From positions 248,001 through 312,000 of the forward strand of contig NZ_CP049905.1 of the NCBI RefSeq assembly GCF_011305535.1: a stretch of DNA of 64,000 bases. The letters are read 5' to 3'. Positions 46,701-56,327 of this stretch are shown here, in pieces. The stretch comes from Diaphorobacter sp. HDW4B (GTDB taxonomy: Bacteria > Pseudomonadota > Gammaproteobacteria > Burkholderiales > Burkholderiaceae_C). Below the pieces are notes generated by a model. The model searched no databases and had not been told where the DNA came from. It saw only the letters and a program-made list of their open reading frames with translations. The translations under genes were made by a program, and so were the position numbers. Position 1 is the stretch's first letter. Every line of letters starts with the position of its first letter.

Positions 46701-48293
46701 CGGCTTGGAGCTCACGTCATAAGTAACCCGGTTGATGCCGCGCACTTCATTGATGATGCGGCCGGAGGTCTTCTTCAAAAGACCATAAGGCAGCTCAGCC
46801 CAGTCCGCAGTCATGAAGTCGCTGGTCTGCACGGCGCGCAGTGCGACGACGTAGTCGTATGTGCGACCGTCGCCCATCACGCCCACGCTCTTGACGGGCA
46901 GGAAGACGGTGAAGGCTTGGCTGGTGAGGTCGTACCAGCTCTTGCCGGTGGCTTCGTCGATCCAGTTGCGGAGTTCTTCGATGAAGATGGCGTCGGCGCG
47001 GCGCAGGAGGTCGGCGTATTCCTTTTTCACTTCGCCGAGGATGCGCACGCCCAGACCTGGGCCTGGGAATGGGTGGCGATAGACCATCTCGCGTGGCAGG
47101 CCGAGCGCCACGCCGAGTTCGCGGACTTCGTCCTTGAAGAGGTCGCGCAGGGGTTCGAGCAGCTTGAGGCCGAGTTGCTCTGGCAGGCCACCGACGTTGT
47201 GGTGGCTCTTGATGGTGACGGCCTTCTTGCTCTTGGCGCCGCCGGATTCGATGACGTCAGGGTAGATCGTGCCTTGGGCGAGGAAGGTAGCGCCCTTAGC
47301 GTGAGCGTTCGCGGCCTTGAGCTTGCTGGCTTCTGCCTTGAACACGTCGACGAACAAGCGGCCAATGATCTTGCGCTTTTGTTCGGGCTCCGACACGCCG
47401 GCGAGTTCGCCGAGGAACAGGTCGGAGGCATCGACGCGCACGACCTTGGCGTGCAGCTTGCCTTCGAACATGTCCATGACCATGTCGCCTTCGTTCAGGC
47501 GCAGCAGGCCGTGATCGACGAACACGCAGGTGAGTTGGTCGCCGATGGCACGGTGGATCAGCGCCGCGGCCACGGACGAATCGACGCCGCCCGACAGGCC
47601 GAGGATGACTTCTTCATCGCCGACTTGTTCGCGGATCTTGGCGACGGCTTCTTCGATGTAGTCGCCCATGATCCAGTCCGGGCTTGCGCCGCAGATGCCG
47701 CGCACGAAGCGGTTGAGCATGGCCGCGCCCTGCACGGTGTGCGTGACTTCAGGGTGGAACTGCACGGCGTAGTAGCGACGCGCTTCGTCGGCCATGCCGG
47801 CGATGGGGCAGCTGGGTGTGGAAGCCATCACCTTGAAGCCTTCGGGCAACTGGGTGACCTTGTCGCCGTGGCTCATCCAGACCTTGAGCATGCCGTGGCC
47901 TTCAGCGGTGCTGAAGTCTTCGATGCCTTCGAGCAGCTTGGTGTGGCCGTGGGCGCGCACTTCGGCGTAGCCGAATTCGCGGGTGTTGGAGCCTTCGACC
48001 TTGCCGCCGAGTTGCGTGGCCATGGTCTGCATGCCGTAGCAGATGCCGAGCACAGGCAGGCCCAGTTCGAACACGGCGTCAGGCGCGCGGTCGTCCACTT
48101 CGTAGACGCTGGCGTGGCTGCCGGAGAGGATCACGCCCTTGAGCTTGCCGTCGGCGGCGAACTCGCGCACCCAGTCGCTCGTCACGTCGCAGGGATGGAC
48201 TTCGCAATACACATTGGTTTCGCGCACGCGGCGTGCGATGAGCTGCGTGACCTGCGAGCCAAAATCGAGAATGAGGATCTTGTCGTGTTGCAT
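46677..48293 (-). CDS. guaA: GMP synthase (glutamine-hydrolysing)
   Basis: A 538-residue GMP synthase. The glutaminase half has the catalytic Cys in [11 protein letters not shown] and the HxE motif [12 protein letters not shown]; the ATP pyrophosphatase half has the PP-loop GLSGGVDSS; the C-terminal dimerisation domain ends [12 protein letters not shown]. It aminates XMP to GMP in purine synthesis. The gene is intact although the ICE abuts its stop, so the element restores the reading frame at the junction. Its partner guaB lies 13 kb away in the same orientation. Confidence 0.98.
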   Translation of the reverse strand: MQHDKILILDFGSQVTQLIARRVRETNVYCEVHPCDVTSDWVREFAADGKLKGVILSGSHASVYEVDDRAPDAVFELGLPVLGICYGMQTMATQLGGKVEGSNTREFGYAEVRAHGHTKLLEGIEDFSTAEGHGMLKVWMSHGDKVTQLPEGFKVMASTPSCPIAGMADEARRYYAVQFHPEVTHTVQGAAMLNRFVRGICGASPDWIMGDYIEEAVAKIREQVGDEEVILGLSGGVDSSVAAALIHRAIGDQLTCVFVDHGLLRLNEGDMVMDMFEGKLHAKVVRVDASDLFLGELAGVSEPEQKRKIIGRLFVDVFKAEASKLKAANAHAKGATFLAQGTIYPDVIESGGAKSKKAVTIKSHHNVGGLPEQLGLKLLEPLRDLFKDEVRELGVALGLPREMVYRHPFPGPGLGVRILGEVKKEYADLLRRADAIFIEELRNWIDEATGKSWYDLTSQAFTVFLPVKSVGVMGDGRTYDYVVALRAVQTSDFMTADWAELPYGLLKKTSGRIINEVRGINRVTYDVSSKPPATIEWE

Positions 48294-48341
48294 GGTGATT
48301 GAGGGTGAGAAAAAACGGTTGAGGTTGGGTACTGATTCGGT

Positions 48342-48788
48342 TCAGAGACTGGCCAGATCGAGCAGCGCCACGCCGCTTTTTTTGGCGGCTTTGGCTTGCG
48401 CTGCATCGAAGGTGGCCAGCGGCAATTTGAGCGATCTTGCCAGCCAGAGATAGGCGGCGTCGTAGGTCGACAGGCCGGTTTCGAGTGCCACGTCGAGCAC
48501 GGCCTTGTGCTGCGCGGGAGCAAGTTCATGCAGCTCCACGCGATGGCGAATGGCTTCGAGCACGCCCCACAGGCCTTCGACCGATGTGGGCGGAATGCGT
48601 CCGGCGTTCACGCCGCTGGCGATCAGGTTGCCACATTCCCATTGCCACAGATTGGGCGCATGCGGATCGACTTCATCGCGGCGAATGCGTGCGTACAGGC
48701 GGCGCGTGGCGGCGCTCGCGTGGTCGGGCAGCAGCCAGGCGGCTGTGACGGATGCGTCGAGAACGAAGGAAGTCACTTGCGCGGTCAT
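48342..48788 (-). CDS. vapC: VapC-type PIN-domain toxin
   Basis: A 148-residue PIN-domain RNase toxin. Acidic residues of the Mg-binding site are seen in FVLDASVTAAWLL, near NLWQWECGNL and in LSTYDAAYLWLA, followed by LPLATFDAAQAKAA. It overlaps the antitoxin gene upstream by four bases. It is likely a type II toxin that cleaves RNA unless bound by its partner. It is on the chromosomal side of guaA, outside the ICE. Confidence 0.88.
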   Translation of the reverse strand: MTAQVTSFVLDASVTAAWLLPDHASAATRRLYARIRRDEVDPHAPNLWQWECGNLIASGVNAGRIPPTSVEGLWGVLEAIRHRVELHELAPAQHKAVLDVALETGLSTYDAAYLWLARSLKLPLATFDAAQAKAAKKSGVALLDLASL

Positions 48789-49045
48789 GCGGCCTCGCTC
48801 CTGCCTTTTTTGCGCAGGGCTGCGGCGTCTTCATTCGTCACTGGTTCGATCGTGGCTTGCAGCGCTTCGATCTGGCCGAGTTCACGTGCGATCTGCTCGT
48901 CGGAAATCACCGGGCGGCGACGCACCGGCAGCATGCGCACCACTTCCTTGCCGTGGCGCGTGATGCGCACTTCCTCGCCCTGCTCGACGAGTTCGATCAG
49001 GGCGGAAAAACGGGTCTTGGCTTCGTAGATGCCGACGGATTGCAT
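48785..49045 (-). CDS. Phd/YefM-type antitoxin of the VapC toxin
   Basis: An 86-residue antitoxin. The N-terminal DNA-binding domain (VGIYEAKTRFSALIELVEQG, RITRHGKEVVRMLP) is of the Phd/YefM type, and the C-terminal flexible segment (ISDEQIARELGQIEAL) should wrap the VapC toxin. The start is set at ATG 49045 because the family begins with this segment; the frame is open further upstream. The pair is translationally coupled and probably autorepressed. Confidence 0.85.
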   Translation of the reverse strand: MQSVGIYEAKTRFSALIELVEQGEEVRITRHGKEVVRMLPVRRRPVISDEQIARELGQIEALQATIEPVTNEDAAALRKKGRSEAA

Positions 49046-49399
49046 GAGCGTAGAAAGTTCGATCGGAACAGTGCTGAACGGAACAAAAACGGATTCGGCC
49101 TGCATTGCAGGTACAGACCGGATTCTAGCATTCTGACCAGAATTTCTCAAAATTTAGGCCAGAAATAAACCATGGTTGTGATGGGCATGTGCGGTTCTGG
49201 CGTCTCGGACTGACACAGCAACGCCTCCCTACCCGCCTTTGCGCCATGCCGCATCAGTTAGCACAAAACTTGACCAAGTGATCTGATTTGAATTTCAAAC
49301 TCGACGCTGTCAGTTTGATATGGGTTATTACTTAGGCAATTATTTTTGAACAACTGGATAATTTTGCTTGTTCCAACCGTCACCGAAAGGTAAGCCACG
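49046..49399. other. Divergent intergenic region, RutR-like operator
   Basis: This 354-base region separates the antitoxin gene from the catabolic cluster and holds no gene. It contains TTGACCAAGTGATCTG at 49271-49286, which matches the left half and most of the right half of the E. coli RutR operator TTGACCANNTGGTCAA. The right part (49290-49370) is AT-rich and should carry the promoter of the creatininase-led operon. Confidence 0.55.
49271..49286 (+). promoter_or_regulatory. RutR-like operator upstream of the catabolic operon
   Basis: TTGACCA-AG-TGATCTG: the first seven bases match the RutR half-site exactly, and the second half differs at two or three positions. A TetR-family gene with a RutR-like fold lies in the same cluster (55440-56135), making it the natural ligand. 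The link is inference. Confidence 0.45.
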
Positions 49400-50221
49400 A
49401 TGAACCCGGTTCCCCTGCGCAGTCGCTTCTGGTCCGACCTGACCAGCGAAGAATTCTCCAGACTCGACCGAGAACGGCTCATCGCTGTTTTGCCGGTGGG
49501 AGCCACCGAGCAGCATGGTCCGCATCTGCCCATGTCCACCGACACCGCGACCATCGACGGCATGGTGCGTGCCAGCCTGCCGCATCTGCCGGACGACCTG
49601 CCGGTGCTGTTCCTGCCCACGGTGGCCTATGGCAAGAGCAACGAGCACTCGGGCTATCCGGGCACGCTCACGGTGTCGGCCAACACGCTGATCTCGCTGT
49701 GGAAGGACATTGGTGCCTGCGTCGCCAAGGCCGGCGTGCGCAAGCTGGTGCTCTACAACAGCCACGGCGGCCAGATGAGCGTGATGGACATCGTCGCACG
49801 CGATCTGCGCGAGGAGCACGACATGATGGTCGTGGCCGCCAACTGGTACACGCTGGGCCTGCCCGAGGGCCTGTTCACCGCGCATGAGGGCAAGCACGGC
49901 ATCCATGCGGGCGATCTGGAAAGCTCGGTGATGCTGCATCTCACGCCCGACTACGTGCGCCGCGACCAGTTCCGCAATTTCAGCTCGTTGACCGAGCAGA
50001 TGGCCGAGGAAAACAAGTTCCTGTCGATCACGCCCAGCGGCAAGCTCGGCTGGCAGATGCACGACATCAACCCCGCCGGTGCCGCCGGTGACGCCACGCG
50101 CGCCACGGCGGAAAAAGGCGCTGCGGTGCTCGACCACGTGGGCCGCCGTTTTGTGGAGTTGCTGCACGAGATCGACCGCTTCCCGATCGAGCGCCTTGCC
50201 AACGTGCCCGCGTGGAAGTGA
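49400..50221 (+). CDS. Creatininase-family amidohydrolase
   Basis: A 273-residue member of the creatininase superfamily (metal-dependent cyclic-amide or formamide hydrolases such as creatinine amidohydrolase, ArfB and MftE). The metal ligands are visible in VGATEQHGPHLPMSTDT (Glu, His, Asp), VLYNSHGGQMSV and EGKHGIHAGDLESS. No signal peptide. It is first in a plus-strand run with an ABC importer, an oxidase and a reductase, so it probably opens a cyclic amide or removes a formyl or urea-type group from the imported compound. AAGGTAAG precedes the ATG. Confidence 0.87.
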   Translation: MNPVPLRSRFWSDLTSEEFSRLDRERLIAVLPVGATEQHGPHLPMSTDTATIDGMVRASLPHLPDDLPVLFLPTVAYGKSNEHSGYPGTLTVSANTLISLWKDIGACVAKAGVRKLVLYNSHGGQMSVMDIVARDLREEHDMMVVAANWYTLGLPEGLFTAHEGKHGIHAGDLESSVMLHLTPDYVRRDQFRNFSSLTEQMAEENKFLSITPSGKLGWQMHDINPAGAAGDATRATAEKGAAVLDHVGRRFVELLHEIDRFPIERLANVPAWK

Positions 50222-50254
50222 CACAAGGGATCAAACCCGCGAAGGAACCGCACG

Positions 50255-51070
50255 ATGGACCACCACAACCCATCCAACGCCAACGCCTCCCAGCCACTGG
50301 TCAGCCTGCGCAATGCGGACAAGCGTTTTGCCAACGGCACACTGGCGCTGCAGGGCATGTCGCTCGACATTGGCGAGCACGATTTCATCAGCTTTCTCGG
50401 CCCCTCGGGCTGCGGCAAGAGCACGGCGCTGCGGCTGATCGCGGGACTCACGCGCATCAGCTCGGGCGACATCCAGTGGAACAGCGAACAGTCCGGCGGC
50501 AAGGGCCGCGGCAATCGCGATCTGGGCTTTGTGTTCCAGGAGCCCACGCTCATGCCCTGGGCCAAGGTGTTCGACAACGTCTGGCTGCCGCTCAAGCTTG
50601 CGGGCACCAGCCGCGACGCTGCTGCGCCCGTGGTGCAGCAAGCGCTTGAAATGGTGGGCCTTTCGCGCTTTGCCGATGTGTACCCACGCGAGCTTTCGGG
50701 CGGCATGAAGATGCGCGTGTCCATCGCCCGCGCGCTCGTCACGCGCCCGCGCCTGCTGTTGATGGACGAGCCATTCGCCGCACTCGACGAGATGACGCGC
50801 ATAAAGCTGAACAACGACCTGCTCGCCATCTGGCGCGAGCACCGTTTCTCCATCGTGTTCGTCACGCACAGCGTCTACGAGTCGGTCTATCTGTCCAACC
50901 GCATCGTGGTGATGGCCGCGCGCCCGAGCCGCGTGATCGACGAAATCCGCATCGACGAGCCCTACCCGCGCGGCGAAGCCTTCCGCACTTCGAGTCGCTA
51001 CAACGCACACTGCGCCGCCGTTTCCCAATCACTGCATGGAGCACTTCATGGCCTCGACATCGACCATTGA
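50255..51070 (+). CDS. ABC transporter ATP-binding protein (nitrate/taurine type)
   Basis: A 271-residue ATPase of the NitT/TauT/SsuB importer class: Walker A GPSGCGKST, Q-loop in FVFQEPTLMPWAK, signature LSGGMKMRVSIARAL, Walker B RLLLMDEPFAALDE and switch His in VFVTHSVYES. With the permease (51048) and the periplasmic protein (53379) it forms a complete importer. Its 3' end overlaps the permease gene by 23 bases. Confidence 0.93.
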   Translation: MDHHNPSNANASQPLVSLRNADKRFANGTLALQGMSLDIGEHDFISFLGPSGCGKSTALRLIAGLTRISSGDIQWNSEQSGGKGRGNRDLGFVFQEPTLMPWAKVFDNVWLPLKLAGTSRDAAAPVVQQALEMVGLSRFADVYPRELSGGMKMRVSIARALVTRPRLLLMDEPFAALDEMTRIKLNNDLLAIWREHRFSIVFVTHSVYESVYLSNRIVVMAARPSRVIDEIRIDEPYPRGEAFRTSSRYNAHCAAVSQSLHGALHGLDIDH

Positions 51071-51941
51071 TTCCGTCGTGACAACACCCGCTACCGCTGC
51101 TGCCGAGGCCACGCCTTCCGCCGAATCGCTGCGCGCACGCGAAGACCGCCTGCGCCGTCGTGAGTCGATGCTGCGCGTCGCCGTGCCCACGGCCATCATC
51201 GCGCTCCTGCTGCTGATGTGGGAATGGCTGGTGCGCGCCAACGACATTCCGCACTACATCCTGCCCGCGCCGTCGCTGGTGCTGCGCACGCTGTTCGAGA
51301 ATTGGGATTCACTCTCGGGCGCGCTGTGGTTCACGGTCAAGCTCACGCTGCTGGCGTTGGCCGCCGCCATCATCGGCGGGGTGCTGCTGGCGATTGCGTT
51401 CGGCATGTTCAAGTGGGTGGAGATCGGCCTGTTCCCGATTGCCGTGCTGCTGCAGGTCACGCCCATCGTCGCGATTGCGCCGCTAATCCTGATCTACGTG
51501 TCCAACACCACGGCCGCGCTGCTGCTGTGCGCATGGATCGTGGCGTTCTTCCCGATTCTGTCGAACACCGTCATCGGCTTGAAGAGTGCAGACAGCAATC
51601 TGAAGGATCTGTTCCGTCTCTACAAGGCATCGCCCTGGCAGACGTTCCGCTATCTGCTGGTGCCAAGCGCCCTGCCGTACTTCATGGCGGGTCTCAAGAT
51701 CGCGGGCGGCCTGAGCCTCATCGGTGCCGTAGTCGCCGAGTTCACTGCGGGCACTGCAGGCAAGGAAACCGGCCTCGCATCGCGCATTCTCGAGTCGAGC
51801 TTTCGCACCGAAATTCCCATGATGTTTGCGGCGCTGCTGCTGGTGTCGCTGCTCGGCATCGTGATCTTCATCGTGTTTGCCACGCTGTCGCGCATGGTGC
51901 TCGGCCACTGGCATGAAAGTGAGATGCGCCATGAACGCTAG
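51048..51941 (+). CDS. ABC transporter permease (SsuC/TauC type)
   Basis: A 297-residue permease with six or so membrane helices. The EAA-type loop is in SADSNLKDLFRLYKASPWQT followed by FRYLLVPSALPYFMAGLKIA, typical of the sulfonate/nitrate/thiamine-precursor importers. ATG 51048 has GGAG six bases upstream, within the ATPase gene; a start four codons earlier is possible. The last 11 bases overlap the FAD-linked oxidase gene. Confidence 0.92.
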   Translation: MASTSTIDSVVTTPATAAAEATPSAESLRAREDRLRRRESMLRVAVPTAIIALLLLMWEWLVRANDIPHYILPAPSLVLRTLFENWDSLSGALWFTVKLTLLALAAAIIGGVLLAIAFGMFKWVEIGLFPIAVLLQVTPIVAIAPLILIYVSNTTAALLLCAWIVAFFPILSNTVIGLKSADSNLKDLFRLYKASPWQTFRYLLVPSALPYFMAGLKIAGGLSLIGAVVAEFTAGTAGKETGLASRILESSFRTEIPMMFAALLLVSLLGIVIFIVFATLSRMVLGHWHESEMRHER

Positions 51942-53316
51942 ACTGCCCCAACACTCAATGGCCATCGACTGGGATGCCGTGCGCGCAGACCTGCACGGCC
52001 TGAACCTGATCACCGCGCCCAGCCAGCGCAAGCAGCTGTCCAAGGACTTCTACTGGTACAGCCCGATCCTCACCGCACAGCTTGCAGACTGCGTGGCCGA
52101 TCTGGTCGTCAAGGTGAGCACCGAGGACGACGTGCGCCAGGCCGCAGCGGTTGCCGCAAAGTGGAAGCTGCCGATCACCGTGCGCGCTGGCGGCACCGGC
52201 AACTACGGGCAATGCGTGCCGCTTGAAGGCGGCATCGTGCTCGACGTGACGCAGATGTGCCGCGTGCTCGACCTCGCGCAAGGCCGCATCCGCGTGGAAG
52301 CCGGTGCGCGCATGTACGACATCGACATGGCCGCGCGCGAGACCGAACAGGCGCTGCGCATGTGGCCTTCGACCTGGCATGTGGCCTCCATCGGCGGCTT
52401 CATCGCGGGCGGTTTCGGCGGCATCGGTTCGTTCCGCCACGGCATTCTGCGTGACGCTGGCAACCTGCTGCGCGCCCGCGTGATGACGGTGGAGCGCGAG
52501 CCGCGCATCATCGCACTCGTGGGCGACGAGATCCAGCAGGTGCACCATGCCTACGGCACGAACGGCGTGATCCTCGACGTGGAAGTGGCATTGAGCCCCG
52601 CCGTCGAATGGGTGCATTGCACGGCGCTGTTCCCCACGTATCGCGGCGCGCTGGACTTCGGCATCGCAGCGCAGGACCCGTCGCTCGACATCTTTCTGCT
52701 GTCGACCGTCGAGGCGCGTTTCTCGCCCTACTACACCGCCATGCGCGACCGTTTTCCGGCGGATCGCCACGCGGTGTTCACGATGGTCTCGCCCGATTCC
52801 ATGCAGGACTTTCGCGCGCTGGCCGAGCAGCACGGCGGTGTGATCTCGATTGCCGGAACCGAGGCCGAGTTGCTGGCCGAAGGCTTTCCTCCTGCCTACG
52901 AATGCGCGTTCAACCACACCACGCTGCAGGCGCTCAAGGCCGATCGTGGCTGGACCTATCTGCAAGTGGCGTATGCGCAGCCGTTCAATCCCGAGGTGGT
53001 CGAGCGCCATCTCGCGATCTTCGGCGACGACGTGCTGCAGCACCAGGACTTCGCGCGCGCCAACGGCGAATGCGGCACCTTCGGCATTCTGCTGGTGCGC
53101 TGGAAGGGTGAAGAACACCTGAGCGGCGTGATGCGCGAGATCGAATCGCAAGGCGGCAGCATCGTCTTCAATCCGCATGTCGTGACCATCGAGGATGGCG
53201 GCATGAAGACCATCGACGAGCAGCAGATCGAATTCAAGAAGCGCAGCGATCCCATGGGCCTCATGAACCCCGGCAAGACGCTGGGCTGGAAGCCCGAGAT
53301 GGCGCAAGAGCGCTGA
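51931..53316 (+). CDS. FAD-binding oxidoreductase (GlcD/BBE-like)
   Basis: A 461-residue flavoprotein with the FAD_binding_4 domain: VRAGGTGNYGQCVPLEGG for pyrophosphate binding and ASIGGFIAGGFGGIGSFRHG about 100 residues later. The C-terminal GLMNPGKTLGWKP is the conserved end of GlcD-like oxidases and dehydrogenases. It probably oxidises a hydroxyl or C-N bond of the pathway intermediate, passing electrons to oxygen, quinone or the reductase encoded downstream. The start at 51931 overlaps the permease stop. Confidence 0.87.
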   Translation: MNARLPQHSMAIDWDAVRADLHGLNLITAPSQRKQLSKDFYWYSPILTAQLADCVADLVVKVSTEDDVRQAAAVAAKWKLPITVRAGGTGNYGQCVPLEGGIVLDVTQMCRVLDLAQGRIRVEAGARMYDIDMAARETEQALRMWPSTWHVASIGGFIAGGFGGIGSFRHGILRDAGNLLRARVMTVEREPRIIALVGDEIQQVHHAYGTNGVILDVEVALSPAVEWVHCTALFPTYRGALDFGIAAQDPSLDIFLLSTVEARFSPYYTAMRDRFPADRHAVFTMVSPDSMQDFRALAEQHGGVISIAGTEAELLAEGFPPAYECAFNHTTLQALKADRGWTYLQVAYAQPFNPEVVERHLAIFGDDVLQHQDFARANGECGTFGILLVRWKGEEHLSGVMREIESQGGSIVFNPHVVTIEDGGMKTIDEQQIEFKKRSDPMGLMNPGKTLGWKPEMAQER

Positions 53317-53378
53317 AAAAAGCTCTGAGCCAAGGCACGCGCACCGAACCCATTTTTCAAGAACACAAGACCCGCCCC

Positions 53379-54437
53379 ATGTTCCAACTCCGCAACTTCC
53401 GTACTTACCGCACCTCCCCCGGGACTCTCGTCAGCAGCATCGCCATCGGCCTGTCGCTGATGGGTGCCAGCATCGCCGCGCACGCTCAGGAAAAGGTGGT
53501 CTTCGCCACCAACTGGAAGGCCCATGCCGACCACGGCGGCTTCTACCAGGCACTGGTCGATGGCACGTACAAGAAGTACGGCCTCGACGTCGAGATCCAG
53601 CAAGGCGGACCGATGGTCAACAACCGCCCCATGCTGCCCGCAGGCAAGGTCGATTTCCTGATGACCGGCAACCTGCTGCAGTCGTTCGAGAACGTGAAGA
53701 ACGGCATCCCCACCGTGGTCGTCGCGGCCTTCTTCCAGAAGGACCCGCAGGCCATGTTCGCGCATCCCGGCCAGGGCTACGACACCTTCAAGGACATGGC
53801 CAACGCGCCCGTGGCCTTCATCGGCAAGGACGGTCAGTTCAGCTTCTGGCAGTGGATGAAGTCGGACTACGGCTTCAAGGACAAGAACCTCAAGCCCTAC
53901 ACCTTCAACATGGGTCCGTTCCTGGCCGACAAGAAGTCGATCCAGCAAGGCTACGCGTTCTCCGAGCCCATCACCATCAAGAACGCCGCAGGCTTCGAGC
54001 CCGTGGTGCATCTGCTGGCCGACAACGGTTTCTCGACCTACGGCACGACCATCGAGACGCGCGTGGACATGGTCAAGACCAAGCCCGAGACCGTGCGCAA
54101 GTTCGTCGAGGCCTCGATCATCGGCTGGAACAACTTCCTCTACGGCGAGAACAAGGCCGCCAAGGAGATGATCCTCAAGATCAATCCGGACGCTTCGTTC
54201 GCCGTGCAGCAGGGCTACATCGACAACATCAAGAAGCTCGGCATCGTCGACAGCAAGGACTCGCTGACCAAGGGCATCGGCGCGATCGATCCGGCGCGCG
54301 TGAAGGACTTCTACGACAAGATGGTCAAGGCGGGTCTGTACAAGCCCGGCCAGATCGATGTGAGCAAGGTCGTGGACACGCAGTTCGTCAACAAGGGCGT
54401 CGGCGTGGACATCCGCAAGAAGCTTACCGGCAAGTGA
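53379..54437 (+). CDS. ABC transporter substrate-binding protein (NMT1/SsuA-like)
   Basis: A 352-residue periplasmic binding protein. A Sec signal ends at ASIAAHAQ (about residue 35). The mature part shows NMT1/ThiY-like features: VVFATNWKAHADHGGFYQAL at the start, KYGLDVEIQQGGP and KVDFLMTGN. Members of this fold bind thiamine precursors, pyrimidines, taurine or sulfonates. With the ATPase and permease upstream it defines the uptake route; the ligand is unknown but a small nitrogen heterocycle would fit the enzymes nearby. Confidence 0.9.
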   Translation: MFQLRNFRTYRTSPGTLVSSIAIGLSLMGASIAAHAQEKVVFATNWKAHADHGGFYQALVDGTYKKYGLDVEIQQGGPMVNNRPMLPAGKVDFLMTGNLLQSFENVKNGIPTVVVAAFFQKDPQAMFAHPGQGYDTFKDMANAPVAFIGKDGQFSFWQWMKSDYGFKDKNLKPYTFNMGPFLADKKSIQQGYAFSEPITIKNAAGFEPVVHLLADNGFSTYGTTIETRVDMVKTKPETVRKFVEASIIGWNNFLYGENKAAKEMILKINPDASFAVQQGYIDNIKKLGIVDSKDSLTKGIGAIDPARVKDFYDKMVKAGLYKPGQIDVSKVVDTQFVNKGVGVDIRKKLTGK

Positions 54438-54465
54438 GCCGCACGCGCCAACGAGGAGAATCCGC

Positions 54466-55434
54466 ATGAGTCTCGAACGCACGCTCACCGTCCGCGTCGC
54501 GCGCATTGCGCGCCAGACCCCTGAAATCCTGGCCTTCGAGCTGACGCATCCGTGGGGCCGCGACCTGCCCGACTACGAAGCCGGCGCGCACATCGACGTG
54601 CACATGCCCGGCGGTTTCTCGCGCCAGTATTCGCTCGCCCGTGCGCCCAACCCCAACGCGGGCGGCGCCTACGTGATCGGCGTGAAGCGCGAGACGCAAA
54701 GCCGTGGCGGCTCGGCCTCGATGCACGAGCGTGTGCGCGAAGGCGACCTGCTCGCCATCAGCACGCCGCGCAACACCTTTCCGCTGCAGGACGAGGCCCG
54801 CCAGCATCTGCTGCTCGCAGGCGGTATCGGCATGACGCCACTGCTCGCGATGGCGCAGGCGCTTGCGGCACGCAAGGCGAGCTTCACGCTTTGCGTGTTC
54901 GCACGCAGCGAAGAGCATCTCGCCTTTGCCAATGCACTGCGCGCGCCTGAACTTGCGCCGCATGTGCGCCTGCATCTCGATCAAGGCAATGAAGATCAGC
55001 GCATCGATCTCAAGGCGCTGCTCGCCGAGCGTGCGCCCGATGCGCATCTCTATGTCTGCGGCCCCGGCGGCTTCATGCAGGCGGTGCGCCAAGCGGCTGC
55101 TCACTGGCCCGAAGAAGCATTGCACACCGAATACTTCGCCGCGCCCGATGGCTCTGCCGCTGCCACCACCGGCTCGGCCTTCACGCTGAAGCTCAAGCGC
55201 CGCGGCATCGACGTGCCCGTCGCCGCCGACCAGACCGCCGTGGATGCGCTGCACGATGTGGGCATCGACATTCCCGTCTCGTGCCAGCAAGGCCTGTGCG
55301 GCACCTGCGTGGTGAGCGGCGATGGCGACAATGCGGAACACCGCGATTTCTGCCTGACCAGCGCCGAGCGCCGCAGCAAAATCGCGCTATGCTGCTCGCG
55401 TGCCAAGAGTCAGGAACTCGTCCTCGATCTGTGA
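54466..55434 (+). CDS. PDR/VanB-family oxidoreductase
   Basis: A 322-residue phthalate-dioxygenase-reductase-type protein: FMN/FAD domain with RQYSLARAP, NAD-binding LAGGIGMTPLLAMA and VCGPGGFM, and a C-terminal plant-type 2Fe-2S domain with CQQGLCGTC plus a fourth Cys (DFCLTS). Such reductases feed electrons to Rieske or flavin oxygenases. No Rieske oxygenase is present in the cluster, so the partner may be the FAD-linked enzyme upstream or lie elsewhere. AGGAG precedes the ATG. Confidence 0.92.
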   Translation: MSLERTLTVRVARIARQTPEILAFELTHPWGRDLPDYEAGAHIDVHMPGGFSRQYSLARAPNPNAGGAYVIGVKRETQSRGGSASMHERVREGDLLAISTPRNTFPLQDEARQHLLLAGGIGMTPLLAMAQALAARKASFTLCVFARSEEHLAFANALRAPELAPHVRLHLDQGNEDQRIDLKALLAERAPDAHLYVCGPGGFMQAVRQAAAHWPEEALHTEYFAAPDGSAAATTGSAFTLKLKRRGIDVPVAADQTAVDALHDVGIDIPVSCQQGLCGTCVVSGDGDNAEHRDFCLTSAERRSKIALCCSRAKSQELVLDL

Positions 55435-55439
55435 CCGCC

Positions 55440-56135
55440 ATGCCAACCAACACCGCAGAGCCCGAAGAAATAGACACCGGCGATACGAGCGACATCAGCG
55501 ACGCTGGTGAGGCTCCGGCCACACGCGGCCGCTCGCGCAAATACACCCAGGTGCTCGGCCACATCAATCAGGCCGCCATCGAGGTGTTCGCGCACGAAGG
55601 CGTGACCGGCGCGACCACCCAGGCCATCGCCGACAAGGCGGGTCTGTCCAAGGCCCAACTGCACTACTACATCGGCAACAAGGAGTCGCTGTACCGCCAG
55701 GTGCTGCAGGACATTCTGGACGACTGGATCGTGGTGTTCGGCTTCAGCGACGAGGCCTTCGGCGCGCGCAAGGTGCTCACCGACCTCATCCATCGCAAGA
55801 TGGAGTTTTCGTTCAAGCACCCGCTGCGTTCGCGCATCTTCACCTCCGAGATGATGCGCGGCGCGCCCGTGCTCAACACCATGATGAACACGAGCAAGCT
55901 GCGCACCGATCAGGCCGCAGCCGTGCTGCAGAACTGGATGAATCAGGGCCAGATGGACAAGTCCGACCCGATGCTGGTGCTGTTCCACATCTGGGCCGTG
56001 ACACAGTTCTATGCCGACCATGCGACTCAGGTGGCCTACTTCCGCAACGTGGCCGCCGACGAGGTTGAGAAGGACCGGCGCTATCTGGTGGACGAAGTCA
56101 CCACATTTCTGCTCAAGGGAGCGGGCGTGAAATGA
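55440..56135 (+). CDS. TetR-family regulator, RutR-like
   Basis: A 231-residue TetR regulator with an acidic leader (1-30), a helix-turn-helix (GVTGATTQAIADKAGLSKAQ, LHYYIGNKESLYRQVL) and a C-terminal effector domain that looks like the RutR/YcdC class (DLIHRKMEFSFKHPLRSRIF). RutR senses uracil or thymine and represses pyrimidine-degradation genes. Here the regulator is embedded in the catabolic cluster, 5 bases after the reductase stop, and a RutR-like operator lies upstream of the first gene. Confidence 0.87.
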   Translation: MPTNTAEPEEIDTGDTSDISDAGEAPATRGRSRKYTQVLGHINQAAIEVFAHEGVTGATTQAIADKAGLSKAQLHYYIGNKESLYRQVLQDILDDWIVVFGFSDEAFGARKVLTDLIHRKMEFSFKHPLRSRIFTSEMMRGAPVLNTMMNTSKLRTDQAAAVLQNWMNQGQMDKSDPMLVLFHIWAVTQFYADHATQVAYFRNVAADEVEKDRRYLVDEVTTFLLKGAGVK

Positions 56136-56327
56136 GCACCACCCACATCGCCAACGCCACCAACAACACCTCTTTCATTCATTGAAGAGCCGCCTTCTTT
56201 CGAAGGCATACCGATCACGATGAAGCTCGATTCCGCAGGGAGTCGAAGCCGCGCCTTTCCCGCAAAACCCGCAAAAAAACACCACCAACCACAACAGCAT
56301 TTACAACGGAAAAATGACGGAGGCCAC

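Noticed and set aside
46917-48302. A 461-codon open frame on the plus strand across guaA
   Set aside because: It is antisense to the conserved guaA coding sequence and arises from G+C-rich codon bias; its translation has no recognisable domain.
51955-54506. Long minus-strand frames across the FAD-linked oxidase and binding-protein genes
   Set aside because: The plus-strand genes have clear domains, signal peptide and ribosome sites; the opposite frames do not.
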